Positions 7,631-15,705 of a DNA stretch of 64,000 nt are shown here, one piece after another (within the stretch, counting starts at the first letter, position 1; each line of letters begins with the position of its first letter). The position numbers and the translations under genes are program-made. Source of the stretch: Acidobacteriota bacterium (lineage in GTDB: Bacteria; Acidobacteriota; UBA6911; RPQK01; DATIPO01); the NCBI GenBank assembly GCA_035471785.1, contig DATIPQ010000062.1, positions 1-64,000 on the forward strand, written 5' to 3'. The notes beneath the pieces are model-generated. The model saw only the letters and a program-made list of their open reading frames with translations, was not told the origin of the DNA and made no database searches.

Positions 7631-8512
7631 ATGATTCCCAAAGAGATCCTGCGCAAGGTGAAACGCCTGGAGATCACCACCCGTGGACTCGTCAACGACG
7701 TCTTCTCGGGCGAATACCACTCCGTCTTCAAGGGCCGCGGGATGGATTTTTCGGAAGTGCGCGAATACCACTACGGCGACGATATCCGCAATATCGACTG
7801 GAACGTCACCGCCCGCAGCGGACGCCCCTACGTCAAAGTCTTCGAGGAAGAACGCGAGCTGACGGTGATGCTGCTGGTGGACGTCAGCCGCTCGGGCGAG
7901 TTCGGCAGCGCCCAGCGCATGAAAGGCGAAATCGCCGTCGAACTGTGCGCCCTGCTGGCCTTCTCGGCCATCAAGAACAACGACAAGGTGGGGCTGATCA
8001 TCTTCACCGACCGCATCGAGAAGTTCGTCCCCCCGCGCAAGGGTCGCAGCCACGTGCTGAGGGTGTTGCGCGAACTGCTCTACTTCAAGCCCGAGGGGCG
8101 GGGCACCGACATCGGGGGGGCGCTGGAGTACCTGATGCGGGTGACCCGCCGCCGGGCGGTCGTGTTCCTGGTTTCGGACTTCATTTCAAAGCCCTACCGT
8201 CAGCCGCTCAAGGTGGTGGCTCAGCGCCACGATTTGGTGGGATTGCAGATGATCGATCCGCGCGAGATGGCCATTCCGCCGGTGGGGTTTCTCGAGATCG
8301 AGGACGCTGAAAGCGGCGAACACCTGTTGGTCGATACCGGCAGCCAGCAGTTCCGCAAGCTGGTGCGCGCCAACACGCAGGCTCAGCAGCGCCGGCGCGA
8401 GGAGCTGTTCCGCTCCCTCAAAGCCGACCTGGTGGAGATCATGACCGACCAGAGCTATTTCGAGCCGCTGGTGGAGTTTTTCCGCAACCGGGCCAGGAGG
8501 ATCAGGCGGTGA
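7631..8512 (+). CDS. DUF58 domain protein
   Basis: 293 residues, no signal peptide or membrane segment. The DUF58 signature is present: GRGMDFSEVREYHYGDDIRN followed by IDWNVTARSGRPYVKVFEEE at about residues 36-76, then a VWA-like segment MLLVDVSRSGEFG. DUF58 proteins are cytoplasmic, degenerate VWA-like partners of MoxR ATPases. Four-base overlap with the next gene (stop TGA at 8510-8512 inside GTGA) indicates coupling. Confidence 0.93.
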   Translation: MIPKEILRKVKRLEITTRGLVNDVFSGEYHSVFKGRGMDFSEVREYHYGDDIRNIDWNVTARSGRPYVKVFEEERELTVMLLVDVSRSGEFGSAQRMKGEIAVELCALLAFSAIKNNDKVGLIIFTDRIEKFVPPRKGRSHVLRVLRELLYFKPEGRGTDIGGALEYLMRVTRRRAVVFLVSDFISKPYRQPLKVVAQRHDLVGLQMIDPREMAIPPVGFLEIEDAESGEHLLVDTGSQQFRKLVRANTQAQQRRREELFRSLKADLVEIMTDQSYFEPLVEFFRNRARRIRR

Positions 8513-9534
8513 GGAGTTCTTGGGCCAACTCGGAAATCGCCGCAGGGATAAGCTTCCCACGCTGCGCGCGGGCCGGGATGCTGTGCTTGCTGCTGACGGC
8601 TGGGCTGCAAGCCCAGTCGGTGGACGCCCAGCTCGACCGCCAGAGCATGCTGTTGGGCGACCGGGTGTCGCTGACCGTGACCGTGCTCCACGATCCCGCC
8701 GGACGCATCGTCTGGCCCCAGCCTGAGGAGGGACGCTTCGGCCCCTTCGAGGTGCTCGACGAGCAACTGCTCGACCCCGCCAGCCAGGACGGACGCATCG
8801 CCTCGCGCAAGCGCTGGATTCTGACCGCATTCGAGCTGGGCCAGCTCGACCTGCCGCCACTCAAGCTGGAGTGGATCCCGGCCGGACGCGACGACGGAGA
8901 GGTGCTGGAGACCCCCGCCCTTTCCCTCACCGTAGAAGAAGTCGGAGCCGATCCCCAGGGCGAGCTGCGCGACATCAAGCCGCCCGCCGAGATTCCGCTC
9001 GACCCCTGGAGGGTGGCTCTGTGGATCGCGCTGGGTTTGGCGGCGGCGGCCCTGGCCTGGTGGCTCTACCGGCGCTGGAGGCGGCGTCCGCGCCCCGCTC
9101 CGGTCCGGGCTCCGCGCCGCGCTCAGCCCCCCCTGCCGCCTCACGAGCTGGCCTACCGCGAACTGGCTGAACTGGAGGTCTCGCCGCTGCTGCAGGAAGG
9201 ACAAATCAAGGAGTACTACACGCGGGCCTCGGAAATCATCCGCCGCTACCTGCGCGGACGCTACGGCATCGACGCCATGGAGATGACCAGCCGCCAGATT
9301 TCCCAGCAACTGCAGCGCCTGCGTCTCAGCCTGCACAACCAGCGCCTCTTCGAGCTTTTCAGCGAACGCTGCGATCTGGTCAAGTTCGCCAAGCTGCGTC
9401 CCAGCGCCGAGAACAACTCCAAGATCGTCCCCCTGGCCCGCCAGATCGTGGACGAAACCAAGGAAGAGCCCAACAAGCCCCAGCCTCAGCCGGCCGCGGC
9501 CATGGCCACAGCCTCGGGAGAGGAGGGCCCATGA
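8509..9534 (+). CDS. BatD/DUF4381-like membrane protein of the Bat operon
   Basis: 341 residues. A probable signal peptide (about 1-38) is followed by a beta-rich N-terminal domain resembling the first part of BatD (VDAQLDRQSMLLGDRVSLTV). There is then one transmembrane segment at about 169-187 (ALWIALGLAAAALAWWLYRR) and a cytoplasmic helical domain of the DUF4381 type (EYYTRASEIIRRYLRGRYGI, about 235-254). The start is GTG 8509, overlapping the DUF58 stop, with AGGAGG at 8495-8500. The N-terminal codons run through a diverged copy of the short dispersed repeat (8536-8560), so part of the leader peptide is repeat-derived. The role is inferred from the operon: a periplasmic/inner membrane scaffold for the VWA proteins. 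Confidence 0.78.
   Translation: MRSSWANSEIAAGISFPRCARAGMLCLLLTAGLQAQSVDAQLDRQSMLLGDRVSLTVTVLHDPAGRIVWPQPEEGRFGPFEVLDEQLLDPASQDGRIASRKRWILTAFELGQLDLPPLKLEWIPAGRDDGEVLETPALSLTVEEVGADPQGELRDIKPPAEIPLDPWRVALWIALGLAAAALAWWLYRRWRRRPRPAPVRAPRRAQPPLPPHELAYRELAELEVSPLLQEGQIKEYYTRASEIIRRYLRGRYGIDAMEMTSRQISQQLQRLRLSLHNQRLFELFSERCDLVKFAKLRPSAENNSKIVPLARQIVDETKEEPNKPQPQPAAAMATASGEEGP
8536..8560 (-). repeat. Diverged copy D of the short dispersed repeat, inside a coding region
   Basis: ATCGCCGCAGGGATAAGCTTCCCAC matches copy B in about 21 of 25 positions in the same orientation. It encodes part of the leader of the BatD/DUF4381-like protein. The similarity is visible by eye but its significance is not tested. 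Confidence 0.4.
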
Positions 9535-10526
9535 GCTTCTACCGCTTCGCCGATCCTTACCTGCTGGGCCTGCTGGCGCTGCTGCCCTTGATGGGGCTCT
9601 GGTACTGGAGGCGCGTGAAACGCAAGGGCGCCACCCTGCTTTATTCCGACATCGGACGCCTCAAGCGGGCCGCCCGGGCCTCTTCGGCGCGCCGGCGCCA
9701 TCTTCTCTTCGCGCTGCGCATGCTGAGCATGGCCTTGCTCATCGCGGCCTTCGCGCGTCCTCAGACGGGGGTCAGCGGCGAGGACATCCTGACCGAGGGC
9801 ATCGACATCATGCTGGTGCTCGATTTCTCCAGCTCGATGCTGGCCGAGGACCTCCAGCCCAACCGCTCCCAAGCCGCCAAACAGGTGGCCTCTCAGTTCG
9901 TGCAGGGACGCCGCAACGACCGCGTGGGACTGGTCGTCTTCGCCGGCTTGGCCTACACCCAGTGTCCGCTGACCCTGGACTACGGGGTGCTGCAGGACCT
10001 GCTGGACGAGATGGAGGTGGGCATTATCGAAGACGGCACCGCCATCGGGATGGGGCTGGCCACCGCCGTCAAGCGCCTGCGCGACAGCGAGGCTGAGTCG
10101 AAGGTGGCCATCCTGCTCACCGACGGACGCAACAACCGGGGCGAAATCGATCCCCTCACCGCCGCCCAGATGGCCAAGGCTTTCGGAGTCAAGGTCTATA
10201 CGGTGGGCGCCGGCACCCGGGGGGAGGCGCCCTATCCCGTCAACGACCCCATCATGGGACGCCAATACCGGCGCATCCGCGTCGACATCGACGAAGACAC
10301 CCTGCGCCAGGTGGCCGAGACCACCGGCGGACGCTACTTCCGCGCCACCGACCGCGAGAGCCTGCAGCAGGTCTACGGCGAAATCGATCAACTGGAACGC
10401 ACCGAGATCAAGGTCGAGCAGTTCACCCGCTACGGCGAGCTCTTCCACTATCCGCTGGCCGCCGGGCTGCTGCTGCTGCTTTTGGAACTGGCTCTGGCCC
10501 AGACGCGTTTCCGTAAAATCCCATAA
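9531..10526 (+). CDS. batA: VWA domain membrane protein, BatA-like
   Basis: 331 residues. Two N-terminal hydrophobic segments (about 10-27 and 62-78) precede a VWA domain with a complete MIDAS motif: LVLDFSSSMLAEDL at about 95-108 (DxSxS), and ILLTDGRNNRGEID near 193. A C-terminal transmembrane helix (AAGLLLLLLELALAQ) closes the protein. This is the two-TM-VWA-TM layout of BatA/BatB. It overlaps the previous gene by four bases and is followed 21 bases later by the paralogous VWA gene. It is expected to sit in the inner membrane with the metal-binding VWA domain available to the MoxR ATPase. Confidence 0.92.
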   Translation: MSFYRFADPYLLGLLALLPLMGLWYWRRVKRKGATLLYSDIGRLKRAARASSARRRHLLFALRMLSMALLIAAFARPQTGVSGEDILTEGIDIMLVLDFSSSMLAEDLQPNRSQAAKQVASQFVQGRRNDRVGLVVFAGLAYTQCPLTLDYGVLQDLLDEMEVGIIEDGTAIGMGLATAVKRLRDSEAESKVAILLTDGRNNRGEIDPLTAAQMAKAFGVKVYTVGAGTRGEAPYPVNDPIMGRQYRRIRVDIDEDTLRQVAETTGGRYFRATDRESLQQVYGEIDQLERTEIKVEQFTRYGELFHYPLAAGLLLLLLELALAQTRFRKIP

Positions 10527-10547
10527 GAAAGGGGGAGAGGCCGCCAC

Positions 10548-11579
10548 ATGTTTCGATTCGCATTTCAGTCCATGCTCATCGGCTACCTGTTGGTGCCCTT
10601 GCTGGCCCTCTTCCTGTGGTGGGCCTGGCGGCGCAAGAAGCAGGTCTTGCAGACCTTCGCGGGCAGCCGGTTGGCGCCCAAGCTGGCCCAGATGGTCAAC
10701 CGCAGAGCGCCCCTCTACAAGGCCCTGCTGCTGGTCGTTGCGCTGACCCTGCTGATTACGGCGCTGGCCCGTCCTCAGTTCGGCACCCGCCTTGAAACCG
10801 TACGCCGCGAGGGGCTCGACATCATCATCGCGCTGGACGTCTCAGAATCGATGCTGGCCGAAGACATCGCTCCCAACCGGCTGGAGAAGGCCAAGCACGC
10901 CGTCTCCTCGCTCATCCGGCGCCTGGACGGCGACCGCATCGGACTGGTGGCCTTCGCCGGCGAGGCCTTCGTCCAGTGTCCGCTGACGCTCGATTACGGA
11001 GCCGCCCAGATGTTCCTGCGCTCGATGGACACCCAACTGCTCTCCGTTCCCGGCACAAACCTGGGCAAGGCGGTGGAACTCTCTCTCAAGGCCTTTCAGT
11101 CGGGAGAAATGAAACACAAGGTGCTGATTCTCATCACCGATGGAGAGGACCATCAAGGCCAGCCGCTGGAAAAGGCCGAGGAGGCCTCGGATCAAGGCGT
11201 GACCATTTTCACGGTGGGGATCGGATCGCCCCAGGGCGTCCCCATTCCCGAGTTCGATCAAAGGGGCCGCCGGGTCGGCTTCAAGAAAAACCAGCAGGGC
11301 GAAGTCGTCACCACGGCTCTGGACGAGGCCAGCCTGGAGCGGATCGCCGAGACCGCCCAGGGACGCTACTTCAGGGCCACGCCCGGCGAGGACGAACTGG
11401 CCGAGCTGGCTGGAGAAATCGAATCGATGGAGAAAAGGGAACTGGACTCGCAGCAGTTCAGGCGTTATGAAGAACAGTTCCAGCTCTTCCTGGGCGCGGC
11501 CTTGCTGCTGCTGTTGGGCGAGTTCTTCGTGCCCGAGCGGCGCAAGCCCAGCCGCATCTGGAAAGGACGTTTTCAATGA
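10548..11579 (+). CDS. batB: VWA domain membrane protein, BatB-like
   Basis: 343 residues, paralogue of the preceding gene with the same plan: N-terminal membrane segments at about 5-24 and 60-77, MIDAS motif IIIALDVSESMLAEDIAPNR at about 89-108 and LILITDGEDHQGQP near 195, then a C-terminal hydrophobic segment. GGGGGAGAGG lies upstream of the ATG. The stop overlaps the next ATG by four bases. The two VWA genes differ clearly in sequence, so the duplication is old. Confidence 0.92.
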   Translation: MFRFAFQSMLIGYLLVPLLALFLWWAWRRKKQVLQTFAGSRLAPKLAQMVNRRAPLYKALLLVVALTLLITALARPQFGTRLETVRREGLDIIIALDVSESMLAEDIAPNRLEKAKHAVSSLIRRLDGDRIGLVAFAGEAFVQCPLTLDYGAAQMFLRSMDTQLLSVPGTNLGKAVELSLKAFQSGEMKHKVLILITDGEDHQGQPLEKAEEASDQGVTIFTVGIGSPQGVPIPEFDQRGRRVGFKKNQQGEVVTTALDEASLERIAETAQGRYFRATPGEDELAELAGEIESMEKRELDSQQFRRYEEQFQLFLGAALLLLLGEFFVPERRKPSRIWKGRFQ

Positions 11580-12451
11580 AGCCTTGGAACCGATCTCGCG
11601 ACTTGCGTCACGGCCTGCTCGTGCTTTTGCTGTGGCTGGCCGCAGGCCCGTCTCTGCGGGCCCAGGCCGGACGTTCCCAAGTGGCCGAGGGCAACCGCCT
11701 CTATGAGCAGAAGCAGTTCCAGGAGGCGCGGGAGAAATACCTGCAAGCCCTGCGCGAGGCTCCCGACTCGCCCGTCCCGCCTTTCAACGAGGGCAACGCC
11801 CTCTACCAGAGCAGCGACTACGAAAAGGCCTTGCAGTCTTACCAGCAGGCGATTCAGAAGGCCGATCCCGGACTCGAGTCCAAGGCCTGGTACAACCTGG
11901 GCAACGCCTTCTTCAAGCAGGAGAGCCTGGAGGACGCCATCGAGTCCTACAAGCAGGCCCTGCGCCTCGACCCTTCCGATCAAGACGCCAAGTACAACCT
12001 CGAAATGGCCTTGCGCCGCCAGCAGCAACAACAGCAGCAACAGCAGAACCAGGACCAGCAGCAGAACCAGAAGCAGCAGCAAGATCAGGACCAGCAACAG
12101 GATCAGGACCAGCAGGACCAGCAGCAGGACCAGCAGCAGGACCAGCAAGAGCAGGGCCAGCAACAGCAGCAGCAGGACCAGGATCAGCAGCGAGATCAGC
12201 AACAACGGCAGGACCAGCGGCAAGACCAACAGGAGGACCAGCAGCAGCAGAACCAGCAGGACCAGCAGCAACAGCAGCCTGAGCAGGGCCAGGACCAGCA
12301 GTCCCGGCCGGAGGAAGGAGAGGGCGAGCCGCTGCCCATGAGTCCGCAGACGGCCGAGCAGTTGCTGCAGGCCATCCGCGAAGATCCCAAGGAAATCCGC
12401 CGCCAGCAGCTCAAGGCCAAGCGTCCCGTCAAGGTGGAGAAGGACTGGTAG
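11576..12451 (+). CDS. batC: TPR protein with long Gln/Asp-rich tail, BatC-like
   Basis: 291 residues. A signal peptide (about 1-30, ending LRAQAG) is followed by three TPR units (YEQKQFQEAREKYLQALREA at 41-60, SDYEKALQSYQQAIQKA, LEDAIESYKQALRLDPSDQD) that define BatC-like proteins. From about residue 147 to 242 the chain is almost only Gln and Asp with a few Asn, Arg and Glu. A short normal C terminus follows (LPMSPQTAEQLLQAIREDP). The TPR part would hold protein partners in the periplasm; the tail is probably disordered. The tail is typical in kind, but its length and purity are striking. It sits in the Bat operon with 9-10 bp to the next gene. Confidence 0.88.
   Translation: MKPWNRSRDLRHGLLVLLLWLAAGPSLRAQAGRSQVAEGNRLYEQKQFQEAREKYLQALREAPDSPVPPFNEGNALYQSSDYEKALQSYQQAIQKADPGLESKAWYNLGNAFFKQESLEDAIESYKQALRLDPSDQDAKYNLEMALRRQQQQQQQQQNQDQQQNQKQQQDQDQQQDQDQQDQQQDQQQDQQEQGQQQQQQDQDQQRDQQQRQDQRQDQQEDQQQQNQQDQQQQQPEQGQDQQSRPEEGEGEPLPMSPQTAEQLLQAIREDPKEIRRQQLKAKRPVKVEKDW
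12014..12303 (+). repeat. Low-complexity CAG/GAC-rich tract encoding poly-Gln/Asp
   Basis: About 290 bp built mainly from CAG, CAA and GAC codons in irregular blocks such as CAGGACCAGCAGCAG. It lies wholly inside the BatC-like gene and keeps its frame. Such tracts expand and contract by slippage; the mix of CAG and CAA codons suggests selection for the protein sequence as well. Confidence 0.85.
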
Positions 12452-12460
12452 AGGAGGGCC

Positions 12461-14287
12461 ATGCGAAGAATCCCGGCAGGACTCGGTTTGGCGATCTGGA
12501 CGGCGCTTTGGGCGGGGCTGGCCCTGGCTCAGGACGTGCAGGTTTCGGCCAGCCTCGACAAGGACGTGGTGGGGCTCAACCAGACCTTCGCCTTGGTGGT
12601 CGAGGTGCGGGGGCGCGACGTTGAGGGGGCCGAGACCGAGTTGCCCCCGGTCGGCTCATTCGCCTCCTTCCTGGGACGCAGCAGTTCTCAGCGCTTCGAG
12701 TGGAGCAACGGACGCAGCAGCCGAACCGTCACCTACGAGTTCCTCTTCCGGGCCTCTGAGTTGGGACAGCACGAGATCGGCCCGGTCAAGGTGCGGGTGG
12801 GCGGCAACACCTATTCCACCAAGCCGGTGCGCATCAACGTCCGGCCGGGTCCGCCGCCCGGCGCACAGCCCGGCTTGGACCGCTCGGGCAATGACGATCT
12901 GGTAGCGGACCGGGAGCTCTTCCTGCGAGCCTCCGCCGACCGCACCCGCGTCTACCAGAACGAGCCGGTGGTGGTGGAGTTCAAGATCTACACGCTGGTC
13001 CCGGTAAGCACCTACGCCATCACTTCGCCGCCCTCAACGGCCGGATTCTGGAGCGAGGAGTACGAGACGCCCGACCGCGGTCCCCAGACCACCACCGAGG
13101 TCATCGGGGGACGCCGCTACACGGTGGCGGTCATCCGCAAGCTGGCCCTTTTCCCCACCGCGCCGGGGACCAAGACGGTGGGCGCCATGACGGTGGACTC
13201 GGAAGTCCGCCTGCGAAGCCGGCGCCGCTCCCGCGATCCCTTCGACATCTTCGACTCCGGACTCTTCGGTTCACGCACCGTCCCCAAGCGCCTGCAGACT
13301 CAGCCGCTGGAAATCGAAGTGCTGCCTTTTCCAGCGCAAGGGCGTCCGGCCAACTTCAGCGGGGTGGCCGGCAGCCTCAACCTGCGCGCTTCCGTCGACC
13401 GCCGGCAGGTGGACGCCAACCAGGCCGTCACCTACCGTCTCACCGTCAGCGGAAGCGGCAATCTGCGCACGCTGCCCCAGCCTGAAATCGAGTTCCCCGA
13501 CGGCTTCGAAGTCTATCCGCCCAAGATCAGCGAGAGCATGAACCTGGAGTCCGATCCCATCGGGGGGCGCAAGGTCTTCGAGTGGGTGCTGATCCCGCGC
13601 AGCCCGGGAAAGAAGACCCTTCCGGCGGTGGAGGTGGCCTTCTTCGACCCGTCAAGCCGCCGCTACAAGAGCGCCTCGGCCCCCGCTCTCGAGCTGGAGG
13701 TCACGGGCGATCCCGACGCTCCGGCCGTGGCGGGGGCCAGAAGCCGCGGCGAAATCCGCCAGGTGGCCGAGGACATACGCTTTATCAAGACCCGCGATTC
13801 CGATTTTCGCCGGCGCGGCGCCAACTGGTGGGGCGGCGCCACCTTCTGGGCTTTGGCGCTGGGTCCTCTGCTGGCAGTGGCTCTGGCGTTCGGCTACCGC
13901 CGCCATTCCGACCGGCTGGCCGCCGACGTCGCCTATGCCCGCCAGCGCCGGGCCGGACGCAGGGCCCGCAAACGGTTGGCGAGCGCCCGCAACCTGCAAG
14001 ATCCCGAAAAGCAGGAAGAGTTCTACGCCGAAGTCGGACGCGCCCTGAGCGGTTTCGTGGGCGACAAGCTCAATATCGCCGAGGCCGGAATGATCAGCCA
14101 ACAGGTCAAGCCCCGCCTGGCCGAGAAGGGCGCTTCCCAGGAACTGATCGAGGAGTACTTCGAGTGCATCCGCACCTGCGACTTGAAGCGCTTCTCCCCG
14201 GTGGCCGCCACGGCCTCCGAGATGGCCGACTTCATCGGGCGGGCTGAGAAAGCCATGACCCGGCTGGATCGCGAGGTGAAGGGATGA
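12461..14287 (+). CDS. batD: BatD family protein
   Basis: 608 residues. A signal peptide (1-23, ending LALAQ) leads into several Ig-like beta domains typical of BatD (VQVSASLDKDVVGLNQTFAL at the start; a second similar unit VAGSLNLRASVDRRQVDANQ near 300). A transmembrane segment at about 464-482 (FWALALGPLLAVALAFGYRR) follows, and then a cytoplasmic helical region with EEFYAEVGRALSGFVGDKLN. BatD is expected to be a large periplasmic scaffold anchored next to the VWA proteins. AGAGGAGGG precedes the ATG; the stop overlaps the next gene by four bases. Confidence 0.92.
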   Translation: MRRIPAGLGLAIWTALWAGLALAQDVQVSASLDKDVVGLNQTFALVVEVRGRDVEGAETELPPVGSFASFLGRSSSQRFEWSNGRSSRTVTYEFLFRASELGQHEIGPVKVRVGGNTYSTKPVRINVRPGPPPGAQPGLDRSGNDDLVADRELFLRASADRTRVYQNEPVVVEFKIYTLVPVSTYAITSPPSTAGFWSEEYETPDRGPQTTTEVIGGRRYTVAVIRKLALFPTAPGTKTVGAMTVDSEVRLRSRRRSRDPFDIFDSGLFGSRTVPKRLQTQPLEIEVLPFPAQGRPANFSGVAGSLNLRASVDRRQVDANQAVTYRLTVSGSGNLRTLPQPEIEFPDGFEVYPPKISESMNLESDPIGGRKVFEWVLIPRSPGKKTLPAVEVAFFDPSSRRYKSASAPALELEVTGDPDAPAVAGARSRGEIRQVAEDIRFIKTRDSDFRRRGANWWGGATFWALALGPLLAVALAFGYRRHSDRLAADVAYARQRRAGRRARKRLASARNLQDPEKQEEFYAEVGRALSGFVGDKLNIAEAGMISQQVKPRLAEKGASQELIEEYFECIRTCDLKRFSPVAATASEMADFIGRAEKAMTRLDREVKG

Positions 14288-15066
14288 GAGCTTTGCGCCC
14301 GGCTCCGGCCGCACTGCGTCCGCTGCTCTGGGTTGCCCTGATGACCGGCCTGCTGGCGGCCCAGGATGACCCCCGCAGCCTCTTCGAGAAGGGCAACCAG
14401 CACTACCGCGACGCCCAGTACCAGCAAGCGCTGCAAAGCTATCAGCAGATCCTGGAGAGGGGATACGAGAGCGGCCCGCTCTACTACAACATCGGAAACT
14501 GCAACTACAAGCTGGGCGAGCTGGGACGCGCCATCCTCAACTACCGTCGGGCGGCGCGCCTGATGCCGGCGGACGAAGACCTGCAAGCCAACCTGCGCCT
14601 GGTGGAATCGCTGCTGGCCGATGACATCGAGCCCCTGCCCGAGTTCCTTCCTCTGCGCCTGCTCAAGGCATGGGTCTATCTCGTTCCCGGCCGCCTTCTG
14701 GGCCCGCTGACGGCCCTGCTTTGGGTGGGCGCGGTGGCCGCCTTCGTCCTTCACCTGCTGGCCCGACGTCCGGCGGTGTCTTTGTGGGGATGGCGTCTGG
14801 CCCTGGCCGCAGGTGCGCTCTTGCTGCTGCTGGCGCCCACTCTGGCCGCTCAGCGCGGCGACTGGCTGCTGCCGCGCGAGGGAGTCGTCCTCAGCCGGCA
14901 AGTGGAGGTGCAGAGCGCCCCCTCCCAAGACGCCGGGCTGCGCGTCTTCACCATCCACGAGGGGACCCGCTTCCGCATCGAGCAGGAGTCGGGCGAGTGG
15001 GCTGAGATCGTGCTTCCCGACGGCAAGGTGGGATGGATCCCGCGCACTTCTTTCGAGACGGTTTGA
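14284..15066 (+). CDS. batE: TPR-SH3 membrane protein, BatE-like
   Basis: 260 residues. The order is: signal peptide (1-24), two to three TPR units (FEKGNQHYRDAQYQQALQSY at about 35-54, YYNIGNCNYKLGELGRAILN), two transmembrane helices at about 140-157 and 165-183, then a C-terminal bacterial SH3 domain (RQVEVQSAPSQDAGLRVFTI, GEWAEIVLPDGKVGWIPR). This TPR-TM-TM-SH3 plan is that of BatE. It is the last gene of the MoxR-Bat operon; no clear terminator follows. Confidence 0.9.
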   Translation: MRALRPAPAALRPLLWVALMTGLLAAQDDPRSLFEKGNQHYRDAQYQQALQSYQQILERGYESGPLYYNIGNCNYKLGELGRAILNYRRAARLMPADEDLQANLRLVESLLADDIEPLPEFLPLRLLKAWVYLVPGRLLGPLTALLWVGAVAAFVLHLLARRPAVSLWGWRLALAAGALLLLLAPTLAAQRGDWLLPREGVVLSRQVEVQSAPSQDAGLRVFTIHEGTRFRIEQESGEWAEIVLPDGKVGWIPRTSFETV

Positions 15067-15144
15067 CGCCGCCCGCCCCTCTGGTTCATCCTTTGTGATC
15101 AGGATCACGAAAACAACCCATCTCGGTCTCTTAGAATTTTGAGG

Positions 15145-15642
15145 ATGTCACAAGATATTGCGGGGCCCATGTCCGCGGTCCGCGGCGAGCTGGAAGAGAA
15201 GCGCCGCGGCCAAGACCGCCGCCGACAACCAACTCCATTCCTCAGCACCTACTCCCTGACCCGGCGCGGACGGCGCATGGGTCCCCGGCGCAGACGCGAC
15301 CGCCTGACCTATGGCTACGCCGACCGCTATGACGTGCCGTTGGTGCTGACTCTGGTCACGGCTCTGCTGCTCAGCACCGCCGACGCCTTCTTCACCCTCC
15401 AACTGGTGGCCCGCGGGGCCCGCGAAGTCAATCCCCTCATGAACTTCTTCTTGCAGATGGGACCCACTCCCTTCCTGCTCAGCAAGTATCTGATCACGGG
15501 AGCCAGCCTGCTCTTCTTCCTGGCCCACAAGCACCGCCCCTTTTTCGCAGGCGTGACCGGCCGCCATCTGCTCTTCGCCGTCCCCTTCGTCTATACCCTG
15601 GTCATTCTCTGGGAAATCACCCTCAGCCTGCGGCTCCCCTGA
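15145..15642 (+). CDS. DUF5658 family membrane protein
   Basis: 165 residues. An Arg-rich cytoplasmic N terminus of about 60 residues precedes four hydrophobic segments, with the DUF5658-like core TADAFFTLQLVARGAREVNP near residue 80 and LMNFFLQMGPTPFLLSKYLI after it. The function is unknown. The ATG at 15145 is used; a TTG at 15139 is in frame and an ATG at 15172 is also possible. It stands alone between the Bat operon and gpmI. Confidence 0.72.
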   Translation: MSQDIAGPMSAVRGELEEKRRGQDRRRQPTPFLSTYSLTRRGRRMGPRRRRDRLTYGYADRYDVPLVLTLVTALLLSTADAFFTLQLVARGAREVNPLMNFFLQMGPTPFLLSKYLITGASLLFFLAHKHRPFFAGVTGRHLLFAVPFVYTLVILWEITLSLRLP

Positions 15643-15705
15643 ACGCTTGCGAGTTGGGTTCTTGGAGATTGAGAGTTGGTGACGCAGTCACGCTATACTG
15701 GCGCC

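Noticed and set aside
6641-8053. 470-codon minus-strand open frame across MoxR and DUF58
   Set aside because: Antisense shadow. The MoxR Walker motifs and the DUF58 signature on the plus strand are complete.
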